Program-made: the position numbers and the translations under genes | Origin: Clostridia bacterium | GTDB taxonomy: Bacteria; Bacillota; Clostridia; Christensenellales; UBA1242 | NCBI GenBank assembly: GCA_900767835.1 | Contig: CAAGAO010000032.1 | Coordinates: forward strand, 1 to 24,527 | Direction: 5' to 3' | DNA: 24,527 bases | The notes under the pieces: generated by a model | Database searches by the model: none | What the model saw: only the letters and a program-made list of their open reading frames with translations | What the model was told of the DNA's origin: nothing | Part shown: positions 21,528 to 24,527 of the stretch, piece after piece | Numbering within the stretch: position 1 is the first letter of the stretch | Layout: each line of letters starts with the position of its first letter

Positions 21528-22001
21528 ATGCAACAAATTATTTTAACCCAAAACGATAAATATGGTTAATTTTTGATTTTTATGATTTATATAAAAATTT
21601 AGGAAAAACTTTTCATAAAAATATTTTCCCTGAACCCTTTCAAAAATTTTTAATATTTATTATTACTTTGCAAACTTATTATATTAACAAAACAGCCATA
21701 ATAAAACCTAGCAATAAGTTTTAACATATTATCCGCTAAACTTATTGCTAGGTTATTTGTTAAATAATCATCTTGCTGACTTTTTATCTCTGTTTTTTTA
21801 TATTTAATCAATTAGTTCAAAACGTCTTAGTCTTCCCCCAAAGGTGTGACAAAAATAAATTTCAGAGTTTTCATTAGTGTGCTATGGCTAGTAACAAAAC
21901 GCACTTCAAATATTAGCATTTTGACTATATAAGATTTTACTTTATCTCGCTATACATTTTTATTATTTTTAATTGTTATTATGCAACAACGGTTTTTATT
22001 T
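21528..22001. other. Gene-poor region with a long hairpin
   Basis: I find no convincing gene in this stretch of nearly 500 bp. The main feature is the hairpin at 21705-21754. One minus-strand frame is open in two pieces (a 30-codon piece starting near 21924 and about 53 codons downstream of two in-frame stops), which could be a decayed gene or chance. No tRNA or known RNA family was recognised. Confidence 0.5.
21705..21754. terminator. 17-bp perfect stem-loop in the gene-poor region
   Basis: AACCTAGCAATAAGTTT (21705-21721) pairs perfectly with its complement at 21738-21754 around a 16-nt loop. On the minus strand TTTTATTAT follows the stem, so it can end transcripts coming from 22002 or beyond; on the plus strand the T run is broken. 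Its length and isolation would also fit a small non-autonomous element. Confidence 0.5.
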
Positions 22002-22196
22002 TTATTTTTTCTCATTATTTGTTAAATATGTAATGTATTCGTCCCATTTATGTTCGCGGATAGGCATAGGAGAATGATTCTTAAAATATATTACCATTGC
22101 TGGACAAATTCCATTGTAATTATCCACAATTTCTATTTTTGTTATTGTATCGGTATCTATTATTTTTTTGACTTTACTATGATAATTAAAATACAT
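22002..22196 (-). CDS. Small ORF, possibly a truncated PH-like domain
   Basis: The 64 residues include TKIEIVDNYNGICPAMVIYFKN and end in EHKWDEYITYLTNNEKK, a protein-like pattern of strands followed by a helix as in small bacterial PH-like domains. The ATG at 22196 has no ribosome binding site. The same frame stays open for 22 more codons upstream (to a TAA at 22263-22265) with sensible residues (LSYIFTKETHIKI) but no ATG, GTG or TTG start. It looks like the 3' part of a longer gene that lost its start, or a gene with a non-standard start. Low confidence that it is functional. Confidence 0.4.
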   Translation of the reverse strand: MYFNYHSKVKKIIDTDTITKIEIVDNYNGICPAMVIYFKNHSPMPIREHKWDEYITYLTNNEKK

Positions 22197-22345
22197 AATT
22201 TTAATATGTGTTTCTTTTGTAAAAATATATGATAAATTTTTAAAACTTAATATAATGTTAAATTATTTTTGATTTGTTAGTTAATTTATTTGAATATTGC
22301 TTTAGTTTTATTTGCAAAATGTTTAAATTTTTTATATACTATTTG

Positions 22346-22351
22346 TATAAT
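22346..22351 (+). promoter_or_regulatory. -10 box TATAAT of the 22375 gene
   Basis: A perfect TATAAT lies 29 nt before the GTG start and 9 nt before GGAGG. The -35 region is not clear. The leader contains a 4-codon mini-frame ATG GAG GAA AAA TAA overlapping the ribosome binding site. Confidence 0.5.
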
Positions 22352-22374
22352 ATAAAAATGGAGGAAAAATAAAA

Positions 22375-22773
22375 GTGAATAAAAAAGCAAAAAATATTTT
22401 ACTTACGACCTTGGCTTTAATTTTATTTGTTGGTTTTATGGTTGGTATTGGTTTTATTTGGGACTTATTTTGGACAATTGACAAAACCACAAAAATCATT
22501 TATTGGGTAAGCAAAGGTCTTGTATGTTTAATGGTTGTCGTGTTCTCAATAATAATGCTTTTAGATAAATCAGACAAAGGTGTTGGTTCAATGCAATTAT
22601 TCTTTACAATTAGTTTAGCATTTTTACCTATTGTACTTAGAGCATTATGTATGATTCCAGTTGCCGGCAAATATATTGCAATTATTCTTGGCTTTATTAT
22701 ATTCTGCTTATATGCAATAACAATGATTGGTATGTTTGGCTACAACAATGGCGAAGATACAAAAAGACAATAA
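22375..22773 (+). CDS. Small four-helix membrane protein of unknown function
   Basis: The 132 residues consist almost wholly of four hydrophobic helices (about 9-29, 42-63, 73-91 and 99-123) joined by short charged loops, with a polar tail NNGEDTKRQ. I do not recognise a family. The start is GTG with GGAGG 10 nt upstream, a slightly long spacing. It stands alone: a promoter-like TATAAT precedes it and a terminator-like hairpin begins 18 nt after its stop. Confidence 0.72.
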   Translation: MNKKAKNILLTTLALILFVGFMVGIGFIWDLFWTIDKTTKIIYWVSKGLVCLMVVVFSIIMLLDKSDKGVGSMQLFFTISLAFLPIVLRALCMIPVAGKYIAIILGFIIFCLYAITMIGMFGYNNGEDTKRQ

Positions 22774-22791
22774 AAAATTTAAACACAAAAG

Positions 22792-22846
22792 CCACCAAAG
22801 TAAACAGCAAGTTAAAAGTTTGTTACTTACTACTTGGTGGTTTTTT
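22792..22846 (+). terminator. Probable terminator of the 22375 gene
   Basis: CCACCAA (22792-22798) pairs with TTGGTGG (22834-22840), followed by TTTTTT. The enclosed loop is long and may contain a smaller AGTAA/TTACT stem. Confidence 0.65.
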
Positions 22847-22978
22847 ATTTGCTCTTATTTGTTTTGTTTGCCACATACTAAAATTTATGTTCGCAAGAAA
22901 AACATAAAAATATTAAAAAGCAAAACTTATTATGAAAGAATAGCAACTTCTCTTCGTTAGTGTTATGCTTGCATACCT

Positions 22979-23016
22979 AAAAAAAGTCATATCTTTAAAA
23001 AAGATACGACTTTTTT
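22979..23016. terminator. Bidirectional terminator between the 22375 gene and ychF
   Basis: AAAAAAGTC plus TATCTTT (22980-22996) pairs with AAAGATA plus GACTTTTTT (23000-23016), with one internal mismatch and a short A loop. Both flanks are A or T tracts, so it can act on either strand. Nothing else is evident between 22850 and 22978. Confidence 0.8.
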
Positions 23017-23052
23017 CTATGGTTTTTCTACAAAGATTGGGTTACAAAAAAA

Positions 23053-23131
23053 CGGAAGTGTTTGCGTTTTAGCAAACTAAATTGCTGACAGCAATTTCAA
23101 AAATTTTGCTTTTGGCAAAATTTTACTTCCG
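23053..23131. repeat. Cloverleaf-like structured repeat, copy B
   Basis: The outer stem is CGGAAGT (23053-23059) with ACTTCCG (23125-23131). Three hairpins follow in the order seen in copy A: TTTGC/GCAAA (23061-23065 and 23072-23076); AAATTGCT/AGCAATTT (23079-23086 and 23090-23097); AAAATTTTGC/GCAAAATTTT (23100-23109 and 23115-23124). Compared with copy A (88-176), A-T or T-A pairs near the arm tips are replaced by C-G pairs in all three arms, while loops differ freely. It begins 41 nt after the ychF stop, again 3' of a minus-strand gene. Confidence 0.82.
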
Positions 23132-23172
23132 TGAGAGTTGGTTTCCCTCACAATAATTTTAAAATTATTTAA
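23132..23172. repeat. Palindromes between ychF and the cloverleaf repeat
   Basis: A hairpin GTGAG (23131-23135) with CTCAC (23147-23151) is followed by an 18-bp perfect palindrome at 23152-23169 (AATAATTTT then its complement). Neither has a T tract on the minus strand. With the cloverleaf they may form the 3' end of the ychF message. Confidence 0.45.
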
Positions 23173-24264
23173 TTAAACATTAAATCTGAATAGCATTATG
23201 TCGCCATCTTGAACGACATAGTCTTTACCTTCCATTCTAACCTTGCCGTTTTCTTTTGCTTTTAAGTATGAGCCTGCTTGCATTAAGTCATTAAAAGACA
23301 CAACCTCCGCTTTAATAAATCCTTTTTCAAAATCGGTATGAATTTTGCCCGCTGCTTGAGGTGCTTTTGTTCCTTTTTTAATAGTCCATGCTCTAACTTC
23401 CGGTTCGCCCGCGGTTAAGTAACTCATAAGCCCTAAAAGTGAATAGCCTGCAACAACAAGTTTTTCTAGACCACTTTCTTTAATTCCTAGTTCTTCTTTA
23501 AACATTTCTTTTTCTTCTGGGTCTAGTTTTGTTAATTCTTCTTCAATTCTTGCACAAAGTGAAATGCATTCGCTACCTTCACTTTTTGCGAAATCTTCAA
23601 CCGCTTTTACATATTTATTGTCTGGTTTACCAATATCGTTTTCGCCAATATTTGCACAATAAATTACTGGTTTTGTTGTTAGCAAGAAAAACTCTTTTAC
23701 CATTTTTTGTTCTTCCTCGGTAAAGGTTAAACTACGGGCTGGTTTACCATTTTCCAATGTTTCTTTAATTCTTTTTAAAAGGTCAAGTTCGTCAACCGCT
23801 GATTTATCGCCAACGCGAGCAAGTTTTGAACCTTTTTCGTATCTTTTTGTTACGCTATCCAAATCTGCAAGTATTAGTTCTAAGTTTATAACTTCAATAT
23901 CTCTAAGTGGGTCAACCGAGCCATTGACATTTATGATATTAGGGTCTTCAAAACATCTAACAACGTGGACAATAGCATCAACTTCACGAATGTGGCTTAA
24001 AAATTTATTACCAAGCCCTTCCCCTTTGCTTGCACCAGCAACTAAGCCTGCTATATCAACAAACTCAATTACCGCTGGCGTAACTTTTTTTGCATTGTAT
24101 AATTTTGCAAGAGCATCTAACCTATCATCTTTTACCGCTACAACCCCCACATTTGGTTCTATGGTACAAAATGGATAATTTGCACTCTCTGCCCCCGCCT
24201 CTGTAATTGCATTAAACAAGGTACTTTTGCCAACGTTTGGAAGCCCCACAACACCAATTTTCAT
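23173..24264 (-). CDS. ychF: Redox-responsive ATPase/GTPase YchF (Obg family)
   Basis: YchF is a universally conserved ribosome-associated P-loop NTPase of the Obg family that prefers ATP. The 363 residues show G1 GLPNVGKST (7-15), the G3 region FVDIAGLV with GASKGEGLGNKFL after it, a helical insertion in the middle and the C-terminal TGS domain (about 275-363, with RAWTIKKGTKAPQAAGKIHTDFEKGF as core, ending DGDIMLFRFNV). Length is normal. AGGAG 7 nt before the ATG sets the start. The gene stands alone, and a TTTTGTACAAAA palindrome lies about 60 bp upstream of the start. Confidence 0.97.
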   Translation of the reverse strand: MKIGVVGLPNVGKSTLFNAITEAGAESANYPFCTIEPNVGVVAVKDDRLDALAKLYNAKKVTPAVIEFVDIAGLVAGASKGEGLGNKFLSHIREVDAIVHVVRCFEDPNIINVNGSVDPLRDIEVINLELILADLDSVTKRYEKGSKLARVGDKSAVDELDLLKRIKETLENGKPARSLTFTEEEQKMVKEFFLLTTKPVIYCANIGENDIGKPDNKYVKAVEDFAKSEGSECISLCARIEEELTKLDPEEKEMFKEELGIKESGLEKLVVAGYSLLGLMSYLTAGEPEVRAWTIKKGTKAPQAAGKIHTDFEKGFIKAEVVSFNDLMQAGSYLKAKENGKVRMEGKDYVVQDGDIMLFRFNV

Positions 24265-24322
24265 ATTTTTTCTCCTAATTTATATTTTTTTTGTTTTTTG
24301 TTTTTTGTTATGGAAAAAACTT

Positions 24323-24334
24323 TTTTGTACAAAA
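24323..24334. promoter_or_regulatory. Palindrome TTTTGTACAAAA upstream of ychF
   Basis: A perfect 12-bp palindrome identical to the three sites near the Spo0A_C-like gene, 59 bp upstream of the ychF start. No good -35/-10 pair is visible here, so its effect cannot be predicted. Confidence 0.45.
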
Positions 24335-24342
24335 GTCTTTTC

Positions 24343-24385
24343 CAAACCTTTTTCAAAATAACTAAAATATTTTGAAAAGGCTTGT
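24343..24385. repeat. 43-bp direct repeat, copy 1
   Basis: Identical over 43 bp to 24467-24509. It contains an imperfect palindrome, CCTTTTTCAAAATA with TATTTTGAAAAGG around ACTAAA, so a single copy can form a hairpin. Between the copies lies another hairpin, AAGAATTAGCC (24424-24434) with GGTTAATTCTT (24439-24449). Confidence 0.8.
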
Positions 24386-24466
24386 TAATATACTATAATT
24401 CCTAGACAACAAAAGACTTTTACAAGAATTAGCCAGTTGGTTAATTCTTTAAATGTCGACCATAGG

Positions 24467-24509
24467 CAAACCTTTTTCAAAATAACTAAAATATTTTGAA
24501 AAGGCTTGT
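24467..24509. repeat. 43-bp direct repeat, copy 2, ending at the adapter
   Basis: Identical to 24343-24385, 124 bp downstream. It ends exactly where the adapter sequence begins, so it may be a true tandem copy or partly an assembly artefact. Confidence 0.7.
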
Positions 24510-24527
24510 AGATCGGAAGAGCGTCGT
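24510..24527. other. Illumina adapter read-through (not genomic)
   Basis: The last 18 bases, AGATCGGAAGAGCGTCGT, equal the start of the reverse complement of the Illumina TruSeq universal adapter. Its GC content also departs from the surrounding sequence. It should be trimmed. Confidence 0.96.

Noticed and set aside
21607..21924. Minus-strand frame open in two pieces around two stops, possible decayed gene
   Set aside because: Short, no recognisable family, and part of its residues come from the hairpin at 21705-21754; chance is likely.
22120..22128. Second perfect DnaA box TTATCCACA
   Set aside because: It is isolated inside a small ORF; no cluster, so not evidence for oriC.
22749..22960. 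Basic ORF with a hydrophobic segment overlapping the end of the 22375 gene
   Set aside because: It overlaps the real gene and runs through its terminator; no ribosome binding site and no family-like sequence.
23932..24178. Plus-strand ORFs opposite ychF and ftsH
   Set aside because: Mirror frames of highly conserved genes; no independent support.
1..24527. CRISPR arrays, tRNA or rRNA genes, transposases
   Set aside because: I looked for regularly spaced repeats, tRNA-like arms with T-loop sequence, and transposase motifs and saw none; the cloverleaf repeats lack tRNA consensus bases.

Overview
The window is a strongly AT-rich stretch of a bacterial chromosome. It uses the standard bacterial code (TGG for Trp, TAA/TAG/TGA as stops) and has strong AGGAG-type ribosome binding sites, some GTG and TTG starts, and dense Rho-independent terminators. 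The gene content (SpoVB/YtgP-type flippase, CwlD-type amidase, a stand-alone Spo0A C-terminal-like domain, a LysM protein without signal peptide) points to an uncultured low-GC Bacillota, probably a Clostridia-like gut lineage; this is inference. The last 18 bases are Illumina adapter read-through, so the right edge is an assembly end and not biology.

Layout. 1-190: gene-free left edge with a cloverleaf-like structured repeat. 191-2168: divergent pair, LysM protein (-) and MATE/MurJ-superfamily flippase (+), closed by a terminator. 2281-4232: a possible small RNA or leader, then an RNHCP zinc-ribbon gene and dnaA in one operon; dnaN is not next to dnaA. 4251-6274: a two-gene operon of an unknown lipoprotein and a membrane-anchored helical protein. 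6294-9341: ftsH with an overlapping membrane-anchored small gene. 9370-10962: the most unusual part, a Rho-like protein that keeps Rho's RNA-binding modules but lacks the Walker A segment, next to a Spo0A_C-like DNA-binding protein whose promoter carries palindromic TTTTGTACAAAA sites. 11095-17757: a 1900-residue membrane-anchored surface protein with about six beta-rich modules and C-terminal InlB-type repeats, cotranscribed with a membrane-anchored partner. 17962-18657: CwlD-like amidase. 18676-19377: secreted protein whose terminator appears to lie inside the convergent amidase gene. 19455-21479: operon of a membrane protein, an HD-family hydrolase and truA. 21480-22374: long gene-poor region with a 17-bp-stem hairpin and a small, probably truncated ORF. 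22375-22773: four-helix membrane protein. 23053-23131: second copy of the cloverleaf repeat. 23173-24264: ychF. 24323-24527: another TTTTGTACAAAA palindrome, a 43-bp direct repeat and the adapter.

How it fits together. Housekeeping genes (dnaA, ftsH, truA, ychF) alternate with envelope genes and lineage-specific unknowns. Four perfect TTTTGTACAAAA palindromes lie only between genes: two at the promoter of the Spo0A_C-like gene, one upstream of the Rho-like gene and one upstream of ychF. This suggests a small regulon, probably run by the Spo0A_C-like protein (inference). The two cloverleaf elements share their fold and show paired substitutions in all three arms, and both lie just 3' of a minus-strand gene, so they look like members of a dispersed structured repeat family.
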